Below are positions 40,143 through 52,513 of a DNA stretch of 54,177 nt, in pieces. The stretch covers positions 1 to 54,177 of the forward strand of contig JAAVTG010000475.1 of assembly GCA_011947345.1 (NCBI GenBank), read 5' to 3'. Position numbers and translations under genes: made by a program. Below the pieces are notes generated by a model. It searched no databases. It had not been told where the DNA came from and saw only the letters and a program-made list of their open reading frames with translations. Numbering within the stretch: position 1 is the first letter of the stretch; each line of letters starts with the position of its first letter. This DNA comes from Phytophthora quininea. Its lineage: Eukaryota > Oomycota > Peronosporomycetes > Peronosporales > Peronosporaceae.

Positions 40143-40397
40143 TTACAGCCTCTCTGGTACGAGCTGACCTTCCCGCAGTGTGGGATATTTAAACGTCTTC
40201 GCATCTTGTCGGTGCTTTAGTTGTAGTTCCGCCCTCGCTCGACAACTTTCCATACCAAGGTGAGCTTTTTCTTCGCAGCGGTGACAACACGGGAAGGAGG
40301 CCGGAATCAATAGCCGAGCGCCATGGCCCAGCACTCCGGTCTCCCGCATGGCCTCTTTCCCGTGTTTGTTCAAGTTGTTGAGATCATTTAGAAACAC
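40143..40397 (-). other. Zinc-knuckle-like transposon fragment
   Basis: Minus-strand frame with LLIPASFPCCHRCEEKAHLG followed by MESCRAR, a degenerate CCHC-type cluster (one residue too many before the last Cys). Probably the C-terminal end of a transposon protein. The family is uncertain. Confidence 0.3.
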
Positions 40398-40439
40398 TAA
40401 TACTGTAAGCTCTTTTGGTTTGTGTGCTAGAAAAGTCCA

Positions 40440-41013
40440 TGAAGCTTCGCCAGCGCATTATTGTGCAGACTCAAGATGCCTATGGCGACGAGTATCGCTA
40501 TGTGGATTATTCTCTATCAACAACGCTCTACAAGTGCGTGACTTCCTCACACAGGACGACATGGTAGAAGTCTTGAGAGCACTCCTGCCAGGTCATGGGG
40601 GCGCAGAGACGGGGGCGCTCTTGACGCACGCCCTGCAACGGGCATTGCAGGGGCGCAGAAAACAGCTGTTTGGGATAAACGAAAGATTTGATTGCGGTTA
40701 TGCCAAGAGGATCCGCCGGATAATCTTTTGCCGTAAGTCCGCGATCATCATCATTAGGCAGCGGCCCGGGCAGCAGCCTGATACCTGGGACTGTATTGCT
40801 CGGGCCTGGGTTCGGGATCGTTTCGTTTTTATCGATTCCGATACCCACTACACAATTCCTAATACTGCGGAGCATTTGTCCTCGTTTTTCGAGGTTGTGA
40901 GCGATGTCTATTCAGTCGAGGACATCCACGGGCCTAAGAAGACACTTAAGAACGGTCTGAACTTTAGCTGTTTTTGTTTTTATTATCTTCTAGGTTTAAC
41001 AAGGATTGCCTGA
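40440..41013 (+). pseudogene. Cysteine-peptidase-like ORF truncated by a TIR element
   Basis: The plus-strand frame (open from 40348) encodes CGLFSINNALQVRDFLTQDD, a Cys-Gly-x3-Asn-Asn-x-Leu pattern seen in papain-fold peptidases of the Josephin or OTU type. A later FVFIDSDTHYTIPN could hold the acidic or histidine partner, but I cannot confirm a triad. Just upstream an overlapping frame from an ATG at 40439 (MKLRQRIIVQTQDAYGDEYR) reads better than the frame in use, so a 1-nt break near 40498 is likely. The last residues (LLGLTRIA) come from the terminal repeat of the element at 40995, so the true C-terminus is lost. Confidence 0.4.
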
Positions 41014-41750
41014 CTCAACCAGACCATTGTTCGTAGTGGGTCGAAAACTAATTTTACAAAAAATATGAGACATCGCTAAGCTGTGTCAATACATCATGCC
41101 ATGGTATAAAAATATAGTGGGCTACGTTGTACCGCGGAAATAGCGTCCATTCAACTTATACTACATGATATGTAGGAAGTGGCAAGTTCAGAGTTTTAAA
41201 AATTGTCGGTATGTCTCTAAGTGTTTCGTTAAAATGATGGCACCTTAGCCAAAACTAGTTATATACATCCAATCACAGGGCTTTCAATATTGCCTAAACG
41301 TTTGCGTTAAGGTGTGTATTCACGTGTAGCACTCTAGATGCCCCGCTAAAAACAGCTCCTTGGAGAAAAACTCAAAATGACCAACTATGCTATCGTTTTA
41401 GACATGTTATATCTTCAGGAACTATTATTATTTTACTTAGACAACTAGACATGGCATAGGTAGCCCAAGAACAAAGACGCCATGTGAAAATAACTCCAAT
41501 CGAACGGAATTTTTATTTTGCCTATAGAAAACTCGAAGCCATTTTGCTCAGAATGCCATGTTTGACCTACGATAATTCAATAACCAAAACAGATCCAATC
41601 ATGCCACTACCCCCACTTCTCTTAGAAAAACGTCAATTTAATGGCATAAAAATATTGTGGGCTAATTTACAAAACTGGAGATTTTAGTTTTCAGGCTACC
41701 CCGAAAAATGCCGTTTTTCGGTCTGGTTGAGTCAGGCAATCCTTGTTAAA
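40995..41750. mobile_element. Non-autonomous TIR element, about 750 bp
   Basis: Perfect 31-bp terminal inverted repeats lie at 40995-41025 and 41720-41750 (inner core GCCTGACTCAACCAGACC on the left). Both ends contain TTTAA, so a TA or TTA target duplication is possible. The interior is AT-rich without a transposase. A TATAAAAATAT(A/T)GTGGGCTA stretch recurs near 41105 and 41645 in direct orientation. Confidence 0.8.
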
Positions 41751-41884
41751 TTTAAATAAAAACAATTTTAGTTGGTATTTTTGTAATTTTTGGACAGTTT
41801 TAGGTCGATATATACTCTTTTATTTATAGTATCGGATTGGTCTATATTCCCCTTTGTAATCTTTTATGAGTAAGTCAATTTTGT

Positions 41885-43870
41885 GCAAAGTCCATTTCGT
41901 AATTGCCTAAAGATTGGTTTTGTTAGCGACTTTGTGAATATGTCTGCTATCATACCTTTTGTATTACAGTACTATACCATAAGTTCTTCCCTTTCAGTCT
42001 TTTCTTGTACGAAATAGTAGCGAATATCAATGTGTTTTTATCTAACATGCAACTCAGGATTATACCAAAGCTTATTCAACTTTCGTTGTCTTCATAAAAT
42101 GTTATAGCATGTGGACTTTTCGTAATCCGGCTCTTTATGGATGAGCTTTAACCTTTGTTTTGTAAGCAATGGCATAACGCAATGTATTCTACTTCTGTTG
42201 TAAGCAGCAGCACGGTGTGATGCTTCCTAGATTGCCATGAGATTGGACTTTCGCATATTAGCGTCACCTAATCTTCTTTGGATCATCGGATATCTACCGC
42301 ACAGTCTGCTTAGTATGCGTCTATGTACGCTGTTAGATAGTGTTGCCGTTTATTTTGCTCTAGGTTTTGCGACCCACCCAATGTGATGCCATAGTTGCGA
42401 GTGCCATCTAGATATGTTGGGCCTCTTTTAACCGCATTCCAGCGTTATTTGCCTAGATCAGTTAGAAATTGGCTCACTTCTCGTAGGAAGTAAGTTAGAT
42501 ATGGCCTAGATCCCATCATCAAGTACATAGAGCGACCTACTCCCTCTCTCCACGGGAGCGCCTTGATCACATTATGTTTTGGTTTGCTTTGAGGGCATAT
42601 ACGGAAAGTCAATTTGATACTCTGATCGGTGGGTGTGGTCACAGAATGTGCATGGAGATGAGATAAACAGCGTGGTAGCGTATTTATCTTGGTGAAGGAA
42701 GGTCGACCGGTTTTATCAATTTCATACAATTGATCAGCTAAGAATGACCTGAGCCTCTTTAATATTTTTGATACATTTGAAAACGCGGTTTGGGCTCTTT
42801 TTCATGCGGTTGGTCGTGGAAAGTCTGGAAGCAATGATGAGGAAGTCATCCACATACACACTAAGACATAACAAAGTGTGCCGTCGATTGTATCGACAAA
42901 AACACATTGGTCCTTAACGTTTGATGAGGAATGCACTCAGGGTAACGTACCAAATTTGTGGAGATTGTTCGAGGTCATAGAGTGTTTTCTGTAGCTTACA
43001 CACGAGACGCTCTTTGCCACGGACAGTGAATCCTCCCAACTGTGCCATGTAGATGTCTTCATAAAAAAACCATTAAAGAAGACCGTTTTGCATCCATTTG
43101 GTGGATTTTCATGTCAACTAGAGCTGCAATAGTAAAACAAATAATAATGCAAAGTACCTCCATGCCGATGACAGGGGATACTATTTCATCATAGTAATTC
43201 CATATTTTTAATGATTAATCGTGCTTTATAATAACCGCTGCCGCCGGAATGGAACAGCTTGACGACTAATACCCAGTGGTTTTGGAGTGCACGTCGGCCT
43301 ATTGGTAATTATGTAAGGATCAATGTCTTATTATCCATTAAGGACTTGTGCTCGGAACGAGGGCCTTGTTTCCATTGCCCGAATTCTGGTAGGCGCATTG
43401 CCTTTTTGTACATCGCTTTGGTTAATGGAAGCTGCCGTATTGAGAAATATCATCACAAACTGAGATCCGAAGAATGCTTTTAATGAAGTGTAACTCATTT
43501 AGAGCGGGTCAACTCCAACGTTCGAGTGCAAACATCATTTTGCTGCAAAAATATCAAATACTTGCGGGTTCATTTACCCCATTTGATCTCGATCAACGCC
43601 AACTAACGAAGGTAGCTTTCACGTTACGCGAAATGTACTGCGTGCAATGCGGTAGCTTGAGCCTGAGCTTCGGTGCTGCGGAAATTGATACACATCATTC
43701 AATAATTACCGGTACCCATTGCTAAAAATGTTGCGACCACCGGAATTCCATCCCTCCCCGTAGCGTCACCGTCCCCACTGGAGACTTCCTCTAGGCTGGC
43801 GTCGTCCTCCACACTGTCACCGTCCTCCATACTGGCAACGTCCTCTGTTTGTTCACCACTCTCCACGCTT
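41885..43870 (-). mobile_element. Decayed Ty1/Copia retrotransposon (RT-RNase H part)
   Basis: Minus-strand fragments in Copia order. An acidic linker lies at about 43870-43740, then YKARLIIKN (about 43215), DMKIHQMDAKTVFFNG (about 43100), the reverse-transcriptase catalytic SVYVDDFLIIAS (about 42860), SMYLMMGSRPYLTYF (about 42500), TEVEYIA of RNase H (about 42195) and RTKHIDIRYYFVQEK with MIADIFTKSLT at the end (about 42020-41950). Many stops and frameshifts; no LTRs recognised. It is an old copy. Confidence 0.8.
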
Positions 43871-44466
43871 GTCGTACTTCACACCAGCAAGGTCCTCCCC
43901 ACTGTTGGTGGAAACCCATCGATAACTTGGTCAATCTTCATTTGATAACGACATTTTCCGTGTTGCTATACATGCCAACTAGAGCGGTCATCGTGCCAGG
44001 CAAGCTAAATGAAAACAGTCGACTAAGTATCCTCTGGAGGCGTTAAGATGATCAACTTTAGATATTTTGATTTTTGGACTGTCGCTAATCTGTTGAACCA
44101 TAAAGATGGTCCAACACTTATCTCCATTTCTCGTCTGATTGCAGACATAGCGAATTTAAATTGACCGTATGCAGATGAAATACCTACAGATTCGTTTTGG
44201 CTTTCTCGATCGGCTTGGCTTCAGCCGGTTTCATCGAATAAATGGCATTCTGAGCCTCAGTGTCAATGCCACTGCATCGTATGGAGATAGCTTTGTTTCT
44301 CTATGTAGTGATACCTTTGTTGCTGCGAGGGAACAAGTCTGCCTGGTGCTGGGGAGCTTTTGTGGCGATGTGATCCTTCATGTTAATTTGCTATGATTTA
44401 TGTAATTTTCAATATTTACCGCATCCGACGGGTGGATTTATTGCTCTGCACGAGGCTGGTCAGCTG
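43871..44466. other. Region between Copia debris and Tc1, no gene seen
   Basis: About 600 bp of low coding quality. Short frames only. Confidence 0.4.
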
Positions 44467-44468
44467 TA

Positions 44469-46009
44469 CAGTGCGCGTCGAAATTATAGCCGCATCCGAA
44501 AAATGACTCTCTCGAGCCGACACTTTCGCTTTCCTACCAAAGCTGCTCTGCAGGAGACACGAAAAGCAATAGAAATCACGTGCACAAAGCAGAATCGGAA
44601 AAGCTAGCGTTGGTGTCGAGCTATCGGCGAAAAACTGGAATCAACTCGGGTCAAAATTATAGCCGCATCAAAATGGCCAACGTTAACTATACTCTAGTAA
44701 GGTGTCTTCGCTCCTTTCAGCAGCCGTGTCGCTTCCAACCGTCTCAGTATGCTTCGAACTAACTTTTTGATGTATTCTGGATCAATACGAGCCCATTCTA
44801 ACTTAATCTACTTGATCAAATCGGCAGGTCTATCAGATTGACGTCCATTGGCGTAGACTCGGCGAGCTAGAAGCCCCCACACGTTCTCGATGGCGTTCAA
44901 ATCAGGGCTTTTAGCCGGCCAAGGCAGCGGTTCAATGATTTCAGCAGCCAGGAAGTTCTTAGTGAGCCTTGCTGAGTGAATAGATGCATTATCTAATTGA
45001 AAAATAGGGCCCAAATCCCCCAATTTTGAACGAAGTTCTCTCATATAAGGAAGCAGGCCTTCGTTCAGCGTTTTGGTGTAGCTTAAAGCATTCTGCTTGC
45101 CCTTTAAGAAGATCAGATCGGTATTGCCATACCAGTTCACCCCGGCCCAGATCATGATGCTTCCCCGCGGTTTATCCGTTTCGACATGTATTTTGGTTCG
45201 GTGCGCAAGTCGTGCCAGTAGAAACGGAAGCCGTCCGGGCCGTCCAGGTTAAATTTCTTCTCATCAATGAAGATTACCGGCCTCCAGAACACCCGCTTGC
45301 CACTGTGACGGTTTGCGAAGGTTACCCTGGCCACCTTGTGGTGAGATTTGAGCGTTGGGGTGAGTTTGCTCTTAGCATAGGTAGCATAGCGATGGTTTCG
45401 TAGCACTCGTAGCACGGTCGATATGCTAGGAAGGCATGGCAGCAGTGGGCATATCTGTTTGGCTGACAGGTTGACCACAACAGCCAGCCGAAAAACGCGC
45501 CTGGCCTCTCGGCTGTTGATTTTCCGCTTCCTGCCGGTTCTCTTCGTCACTGATGCCGCCATGCCGCGCTTCAAGATGTTCCTGACAGCCTTCTCATCAC
45601 GTCCAAGCTGCCTAGCAATAGCTCTGTTGCTTTTTCCTTCTCTAATCCAGCGGATGATCTTGCCACACTCGTCCTCGCTCAACTGTGTGCCTCGCGGCAT
45701 GTTGATTTTCTCTCAAGGGATCGACGAGTGGCTCCCGAATCGTCTTTCAAATGGCTATTTCCTTATCTCTTTTATTACGATTACAGACGCGTTCTCGTTG
45801 TTTATTACGTCCGGTCAGAAAAATAGCCATGGTGCGGCTATCCAGTTTTTCGCCGATAGCTCGACACCAACGCTAGCTTTTCCGATTCTACTTTGTGCAC
45901 GTGCTTTCTATTGCTTTTCGTATCTCCTGCAGAGCAGCTTTAGTAGGAAAGCGAAAGTGTCGGCTCGAGAGAGTCATTTTTCGGGTGCTGCTATAATTTC
46001 GACGCGCAG
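44469..46009 (-). mobile_element. Tc1/mariner transposon with long terminal inverted repeats
   Basis: 1541 bp between TA dinucleotides at 44467-44468 and 46010-46011. Terminal inverted repeats are about 170 bp (44469-44638 and 45842-46009) and highly similar, starting CAGTGCGCGTCGAAATTATA on the left; the right end lacks two of the outermost bases. It encodes one transposase on the minus strand with two lesions, so it is probably dead but young. Confidence 0.88.
44694..45700 (-). pseudogene. Tc1-like DDE transposase, one frameshift and one stop
   Basis: ATG at 45700. The N-terminal paired helix-turn-helix has SEDECGKIIRWIREGKSNRA then IARQLGRDEKAVRNIL. Catalytic motifs are VIFIDEKKFNLDGPDG (first Asp), FQLDNASIHSA (second Asp) and WPAKSPDLNAIENVWG (Glu). 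One G is missing from CCCC at 45163-45166 (plus-strand view), between RINRG and MIWAGVNW. A TAG at 44808 then interrupts the C-terminus. Beyond it the frame continues LEWARIDPEYIKKLVRSILR to a TAG at 44694, so the full-length enzyme would be about 335 aa. Confidence 0.85.
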
Positions 46010-46253
46010 TATGAGCGACTGAAAAGTTCTATCTTAGCGATCAGTATTTGAAATTCAAATGCTTGGGGTGACCATCGTTACATGTATGATGCCGAGTATG
46101 GAATGCGGATACTAGCAGAAGCTGACAAAAAGCAAACAAAGCATGAGGAGGGCCACGAGTGACAAAACACGACCATCGGTATTCATCCGAACCTTTGTCA
46201 TAGCAGTGCTAGGCATCGTCCACCGCTCACATGAATAGCTGACGCATATCCTT

Positions 46254-46436
46254 TCATCTGGTGCGGTTCATCGGTTCTGGTGTCCCGTTCCCCAAGAAGG
46301 CCAGCGCAAAAACTTTAGCGTCTCGCGACACTCCTTTCAGCGCTTCTTGCGTAAAGCGGGTCGTTCCAAGATGCACAAGGAGGAACATGACATTAACGAC
46401 ATGGTCTTTGTCGTCTCTCAGCGTCAAGGCTGTGTG
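46254..46436 (-). pseudogene. 3' part of a split GTPEPxNR-family gene
   Basis: C-terminal piece of a paralog of the 27401-27923 gene: TALTLRDDKDHVVNVMFLLV and a final FLGNGTPEPMNRTR then TGA. The upstream part lies at 52514-52696, beyond the LTR retrotransposon. Removing the element and one copy of its 5-bp duplication leaves a continuous reading frame across the join. Confidence 0.78.
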
Positions 46437-46829
46437 TGTGACAGGATCATGATGAAGCCAGGAGCCAGGAGCAAGAAGCAACGGACGAGTACCCAGAGGA
46501 GCAGATGCTCGGGACAAACCAATGACAAGCGGCCATTTTAACAAGACGTAAGATTAGTATGGAGTAGCGAGTTCGGAAAGAATGAGGTTCAAGTCGAAGC
46601 ACCGAACGAAGTGGCGACTCGTCCCATTCATTCTTGAATCAACCAAAGACAAAACAAGTCTTCACTGCTCTGGCCAAGCAGACGTGTGATTCTTCTAAGA
46701 CCTCTAAGACTGAGCGAGAACGCGCACGACTCAACAATTAAATAAACGACCTGCTTCCTCTTAAGTGCTACCAAGATCCTCGTTAGTCAGAGCTCCGGCT
46801 ACACCGCGAGCTCTGCTAACTTCGTGACA
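46437..46829 (+). repeat. 5' LTR of the chromovirus
   Basis: 393 bp, TGTGACAGG...GTGACA. About seven differences by eye from the 3' LTR at 52121-52513 (about 98 percent identity). It contains AATTAAATAAA near 46735, a likely polyadenylation signal. Confidence 0.93.
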
Positions 46830-46841
46830 TAGTAGACCTTG

Positions 46842-48208
46842 ATGGCAATGTCAACACGAAGCACTGCTCGGCGTGTCCTGAGGAGTGACACGGCACCGGC
46901 TCGCAGAGTGTTGGAGCTCGAGAACGGCGAAGAAGATGTCGGAACTCGACGTCCCAGACTGGATCAATTGGAGGCTAATATAGTTGGCATGCGGCAAGAA
47001 GTGGCAGCTTCGCAGGAAAGCTTGAGACTGGAAGTTACAGCTGCCATGGCGAACCTCGGCGACAATATTGCTGCTGAGATGCTGGAGCTCCAAGGCCATT
47101 TGGCGAACTTGGTGCAAGGGCTGACGAACATGTCGACGACCCTGAATCAAACACAAACGATGGCACAAGCGGCTAGGCAAATGGCTGCTGAAGCTCGAGA
47201 TTCTGTGATGCATCTGCCGACTACTAGCCATCAATCAACAGCAACAGCGACATCGCAGCCGAATACTGTGAGCGCTTTTGCTTCCCTCCGCCGAATGAAG
47301 ATGTGAACATGGTGTCAACAAGCGCACTGACGCTCTCCTCGACGGAACCACGACTTCGCAAGATGGATTCAAGCCCTCCGCACTATGATGGCCAGATTGA
47401 CGGGATAAAGCTGAACAGCTTCATTTTTCAGTTTGAGACCTACTTCAAGCAAAAAGGATACAACCTTGAGCTGCATGATAACTTCGTTTGCGAAGAGCTG
47501 AGCCAATGCGTCCGTAGTACAGCTGCGACTTGGTACGAACGCTACATGACGGATGAGACCAGTGTCAAATTGTGGAGTGTAATGAAAGAAGCGATGAAAC
47601 TTGAATTTCGCGAGCCAAACTTTGACGACAAACTGCGCAACCAGCTCTTGACAATTCGGCAAACTGGAGGGTTTTCCGGCTACGTTTCTAAGTTTCGCAA
47701 GCTGCAAGGAATAGTAAAGCTCGATGAACTAACTGCTGTGAACCTCTTCGTCAATGGCTTGACAAATGATGACATGAAGAAAGCTATAACGCGGAAGCAG
47801 CCGCCAACGTTGGCAGTCGCCGTGAATGAAGGCTTTCTAGAGTGGAGTGTTCAACAGAAAACTACCTCAGCTCAACAATCTGAAAACTCCACCGCGAAAA
47901 AAGTCGTGGGACTGCGGCAAAAGCCAACCGTGGTGGCCCAACACCAAAGTCTGGTAAAAGCGGAAATTCTGCAGGAAATAAGCAAGCAGAGCTGGGCCGG
48001 GGAAATCGATCAGCTGTATCGCTTTGCGGGCATTGTCAGCGAGGGTTCCACCGCGAAGATGACTGCTGGGTCAAACACCCAGAGAAGAAGCCCCCGCTGT
48101 GCAGAAAAACAGCAGTTGCATCAACAGATATGCGCTCTGGTGGAGACGCTAATGGTTAGCGATGAACAGCCTCGAAGCTCGTCGACAACCAGGGAGCACC
48201 CAAACTAA
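46842..48208 (+). pseudogene. Chromovirus gag, frameshifted
   Basis: ATG 46842. A coiled-coil-like N-terminal part (LEANIVGMRQEVAASQESLR) ends early because a T is missing from TTTT at 47276-47279. In the next frame the Retrotrans_gag core follows: FIFQFETYFKQKGYNLELHD, TAATWYERYM and LRNQLLTIRQTGGFSGYVSK. A CCHC zinc knuckle (CGHCQRGFHREDDC) lies at 48025-48066 in yet another frame, so a further indel precedes it. Gag packages the element RNA in virus-like particles. Confidence 0.82.
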
Positions 48209-48252
48209 AAGGTCCACCAGAGGTCGAGCACTCTGGGGGACGTAGTGGTGAG

Positions 48253-51200
48253 ATGCTCGATCCACTCTGTGTTGTGGAGTCTCAATTACGTGACGTGACA
48301 ATTAATGATGAAGAAGACTGTGAAAACCAAGAAACACTTCCATTTAAGCGTTCATATTTTTGTCTGCTTCATGTTCGGAGCACGGTGCATTATTCGGTGC
48401 AGGATATTTGCATCTTAAACTCCAACTTTATCGATAGTGGTGCTACGATGGATGGAGTCAGCCCAGACTTTTGCACGGCGAATAACTTGTGGGATAAAGT
48501 CATCGACCACCACAAGTTGATGGAGGTAACGCTAGCGGCCAAGCAGAAGATATTAGTCCCCATCAAGACAGTCAAGCTCACTATTTACATGGATCAATTC
48601 AAGCCGTACGTTAATGACTTTCTAGTCATTGATGTGCCAGAAAAACAAGACATTCTTCTTGGCATTCCGTGGTTAAAGAAGTAAACCCCGACATCGACTG
48701 GGTGGAAGAAAAGTGAGGCCACGCTTGCAACCCGACGCCAAGGTGAATGAAGAAAATCTAGTAGCAAAAAGAATCAAAAGCGGGAAGTGAAAACACCGCA
48801 CAAACCAAATCACCCGGCAGTGAAGGTAGGAGGTGAGCGACATCCTATTTCGCCACGGCATTCGGAAGATAAAAACATCAACCTTTTCACAGGCGGATAC
48901 TTTTCGGCTCAAAGCGGAACAACAAAGTACATCACTGGGAAACAATTCCGGCGGATGCTGAAAAAGCCGAAGGATATCGAGAGTATATTTGTGATAAGGC
49001 CAGCAACAGAAAAAGAGGCAAAACAAAGAGAAGAACCGGTTGGCTTAGACAGCTATCGAAGTCATCCTGTATATCCTGTTTTGCTACAGCATCAAGGCGT
49101 GTTTCAGCAGAAGTTGCCGTCTTGCTTACCAGCTCGCGAGCATGGAGAGCATCAAATGGAGGTGGATACAAGGGAACCGATATTTCGGCGACAATGGCGA
49201 CAGTCTCCCGCCCAAGAACGGGTAATAAGGGACTGGGTCGACAAAATGCTGGCTGCCGGGCTAATTCGCCCGTCAACTTCTCCCCACGGGGCCCCACATT
49301 CTGCGTAAAAAGCCCGTGGGTTGGAGGATAGTCCATGACTACAGGGCCATGAACTCGCACACTATACGACGTACGTTACCCATGCCTCGCAAAGACACGA
49401 TTATCGAGAAGATGCAAGGATCGTACTGGTATTCATGCATGGACTTATTGAGTGGATACTATCAGTTTTGCATGAGAGATGGAGATGTGCCATTTACTGC
49501 TTTTCAGACTGCCGATGGATCCTACGAGTATCTGGTCCTCCCAATGGGGTTATCGAACGCACCTGCTACATTCAATGAAGGAATTCGAAGAGCGTTAAAG
49601 GATCTTAGTGATATTTGCCAGTCTTACTTTGACGATATCTATATCTACACGAGATCGAGCTCGCTAAAAGACCATTTGGCGGCGCTCGACCGAGTTCTAA
49701 CGCGGCTGGAAAAGCACAAATTCTACGTTAAGCTTTCGAAATGCGTGTTCTGCTCGGATGAGATTCCCTGTTTAGGAGATTATGTCGGCAGAGAAGGCGT
49801 AAGAATCGATCCAAAGAAAGTCACCATTCTTCATGACTGGCCATTGCCACGGACCCGGAGCGAACTGCAGTCGTTCTTGGGTACTGCGGCATACGTACAA
49901 CGATTTTGTCGCGACTTTGCGTCCGATGCTGGTCCTTTATTTGGCATGTTGAAGGGGCCAAGCAAGCGAGCCATCAGCTGGACGGATGAACTTTGTGCGC
50001 ATTTTCAAGCGCTCAAGCAAAAATTGGCTCAACTCCGGTGCTAGCAATTCCGGATTTTAACAAACCATTTAGTTTGCGAATGGATGCGAGTGATCAGGCC
50101 ATTGGCGGGGTTCTCATCCAAGAGGAAGTTAACGGAGATGAAGTAGTGGAAAGACCTGTAGCCTTTGGAGGCAGAAAATATAAAGACGCCGAGAAGAACT
50201 ACTCTATTCGCGAGAAGGAGTTACTGGCAATCCTATTCGGGCTTCGATTGTGGAGAGTGTATCTTCTCGACAAGTCTTTCGTCGTCGAGACAGACCACCG
50301 CTCGCTAGAAACTCTGTTTACACAGAAGACGATATCGCGTCGCGTGGCTCGGTGGTATGATGAGCTCAGCGAGTACCCTATTAAATTTCGCTACATACCG
50401 GGCAGTGAAAACATTGTCGCTGATGGGATATCCCGCCGACCAGACTTTATGGAGCATGAACCCGTAACTCTCGCGGCTATCAGCACAAGAAAACAAGTAC
50501 AGGAGCGTGTGGAAAATGACTTAGCAAGCCTGGTGGAGGAAGCGGTAAGCCGGTATGATGAAGATCAGTTCACAGCTGAATTAAAACAGCAGCTCAGTGG
50601 TGACAACCAGAAAATCAAGACAGCAATTCGACACTTAGGAAGATACAGCATGTGTAATAAGCAGATATTGTACCGAGAGCCATGCGATGAACAATCACGA
50701 CTTGTTCTGCCCAACATTGGTGAAATTATTGATACTCTTCTGTACGAATTTCACGACGTGAAGTGTTATGGACATCCTGGAGTTGATAGAACGTTACGGT
50801 TGGTGGAAAAAGCTTACTATTGGCGTAACTTGGAGCGGTCCGTACGAGCGTATGTTCGATCCTGCGAAGTTTGTCAGCGCACGAAAGGACGAACTACGAA
50901 GCCCCAGGACTGCTACGATCCCATCAATTCCAACAGCAAGATGGACGCATCTTGCAATGGACTTTATCGTTGCGCTACCAGAAACGAAGTCAGGGTACGA
51001 TACAATCATGGTCGTGATCGATCGATTAACCAAAAGGGCGCATTTCCTACCAACAACAACGAATGCCACGACACTTGAAACAGCTACCTTGTACCGAGAC
51101 CGCGTGTTTGTGCTGCATGGAATACCAGAAGAGATATTATCAGATCGAGACCCAAAGTTTACTTCTGAGCTATGGACAAATCTGTGTGCAATGCTTGGCA

Positions 51201-52052
51201 CGCGTCAGAAGCTGACCGCAGCTTTCCGACAACAAGCGAATGGAGTAACAGAGCGGGTCAATCAAACTATTGAGAATTTTCTGCGTGCATTTAGCAATAG
51301 TAACAGCGATGATTGGGATGAACTGTTATCGCTAGCGGAGTTTGCCTACAACTCGCGTTACCAAGCGTCTATTCAGATGTCTCCCTTCACAGCTGACTTG
51401 GGATATCTGCCGATGACACCAATCTCTCTGCGAACGCTACAACAAGATAACTCGGTGACGGCTCGTGCTAATAGTACCCTAGGTAAAGAATTCATCGAAA
51501 CCCAACAAGACTTGCTAGCCACAGCAAGACGAGCCTTGCAGTCGTCACAGGATCGCATGAGTCACATCTATGATCAACACAGACCAATCCAGCAGTTTGC
51601 TGTCGGTGACCTCGTACTATTGTCTACTGCAAATTTGGCTACATTTCATGCTGGAACAACAAAAAGAAGTTGGGACCGAGGTGGATTGGTCCATATGCAG
51701 TTGATAAACAAGTTGGACATGATTACTACCGACTGGAACTACCAACTCGAGTGAAATTCCACCCCGTCTTTCATACATCAATGTTAAAGCCATACGTGCC
51801 TAGTGACCGGCCAGATCAGACGATTTTCAAGGTGCGATTGCCTGATGGTAGTGAGGAGAGTTAGTTGAGGATATTGTCGGCTGCCGAAAACGAAAAGGCA
51901 AGCAAGAATATCACGTGAAGTGGATAGGACAAGCAGAATTAACATGGGAACCTCTCGAAAACCTGCAATACGTCCTCGATTTGGTGAATCGATATCATCT
52001 AAAGCTCAAGACCCAGAGAAAGCAGAATACAAAGAAACGACAGCAACAGTAA
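48253..52052 (+). pseudogene. Chromovirus pol with chromodomain, multiply frameshifted
   Basis: Order of domains: aspartic protease with NFIDSGATMDG (about 48421-48460); reverse transcriptase at 49316-50044 with GWRIVHDYRAMN, LVLPMGLSNAPATFNEGIRR and catalytic YFDDIYIY; RNase H with FSLRMDASDQAIGGVLI and EKELLAILFGLRLWRVYLL; integrase zinc finger H...H...C..C ending RSCEVCQRTKG (about 50755-50890); integrase core with LAMDFIVALPE, LSDRDPKFTS and NGVTERVNQTIENFLRAF; GPY-like WIGPYAVDKQVGHDYYRLEL; and a chromodomain with YHVKWIGQAELTWEPLENL (about 51915-51965). At least six frame changes occur in pol. Confidence 0.88.
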
Positions 52053-52120
52053 GGACTTCTCTTGGCGGTGAGAATATCAAGAGGTCATGAGATACCAAGA
52101 CCTTCTCTTGGAGGAGGGAA

Positions 52121-52513
52121 TGTGACAGGATCATGATGAAGCCAGGAGCCAGGAGCAAGAAGCAACGGACGAGTACCCAGAGGAGCAGATGCTCGGGACA
52201 AACCAATGACAAGCAGCCATTTTAACAAGGCGTAAGATTAGTATGGAGTAGCGAGTGCGGAAAGAATGAGGCTCAAGTCGAAGCACCGAACGGAGCGGCG
52301 ACTCGTCCCATTCATTCTTGAATCAACCAAAGACAAAACAAGTCTTCACTGCTCTGGCCAAGCAGACGTGTGATTCTTCTAAGACCTCTAAGACTGAGCG
52401 AGAACGCGCACGACTCAACAATTAAATAAACGACCTGCTTCCTCTTAAGTGCTACCAAGATCCTCGTTAGTCAGAGCTCCGGCTACACCGAGAGCTCTGC
52501 TAACTTCGTGACA
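52121..52513 (+). repeat. 3' LTR of the chromovirus
   Basis: 393 bp, partner of 46437-46829. It is followed directly by GTGTG of the target-site duplication. Confidence 0.93.

Larger units (their letters stand above)
46437..52513 (+). mobile_element. Ty3/gypsy LTR retrotransposon (chromovirus), 6077 bp
   Basis: Two 393-bp LTRs enclose gag, protease, reverse transcriptase, RNase H, integrase and a C-terminal chromodomain in the Ty3/gypsy order. The 5-bp target duplication GTGTG flanks it (46432-46436 and 52514-52518). Internal frames are broken in at least eight places, some at homopolymers. It inserted into a host gene that is a paralog of the 27.4-kb gene. Confidence 0.93.

Noticed and set aside
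45423..46022. 199-codon plus-strand frame over the Tc1 element
   Set aside because: It lies antisense to the transposase N-terminus and across the terminal repeat; no domain.
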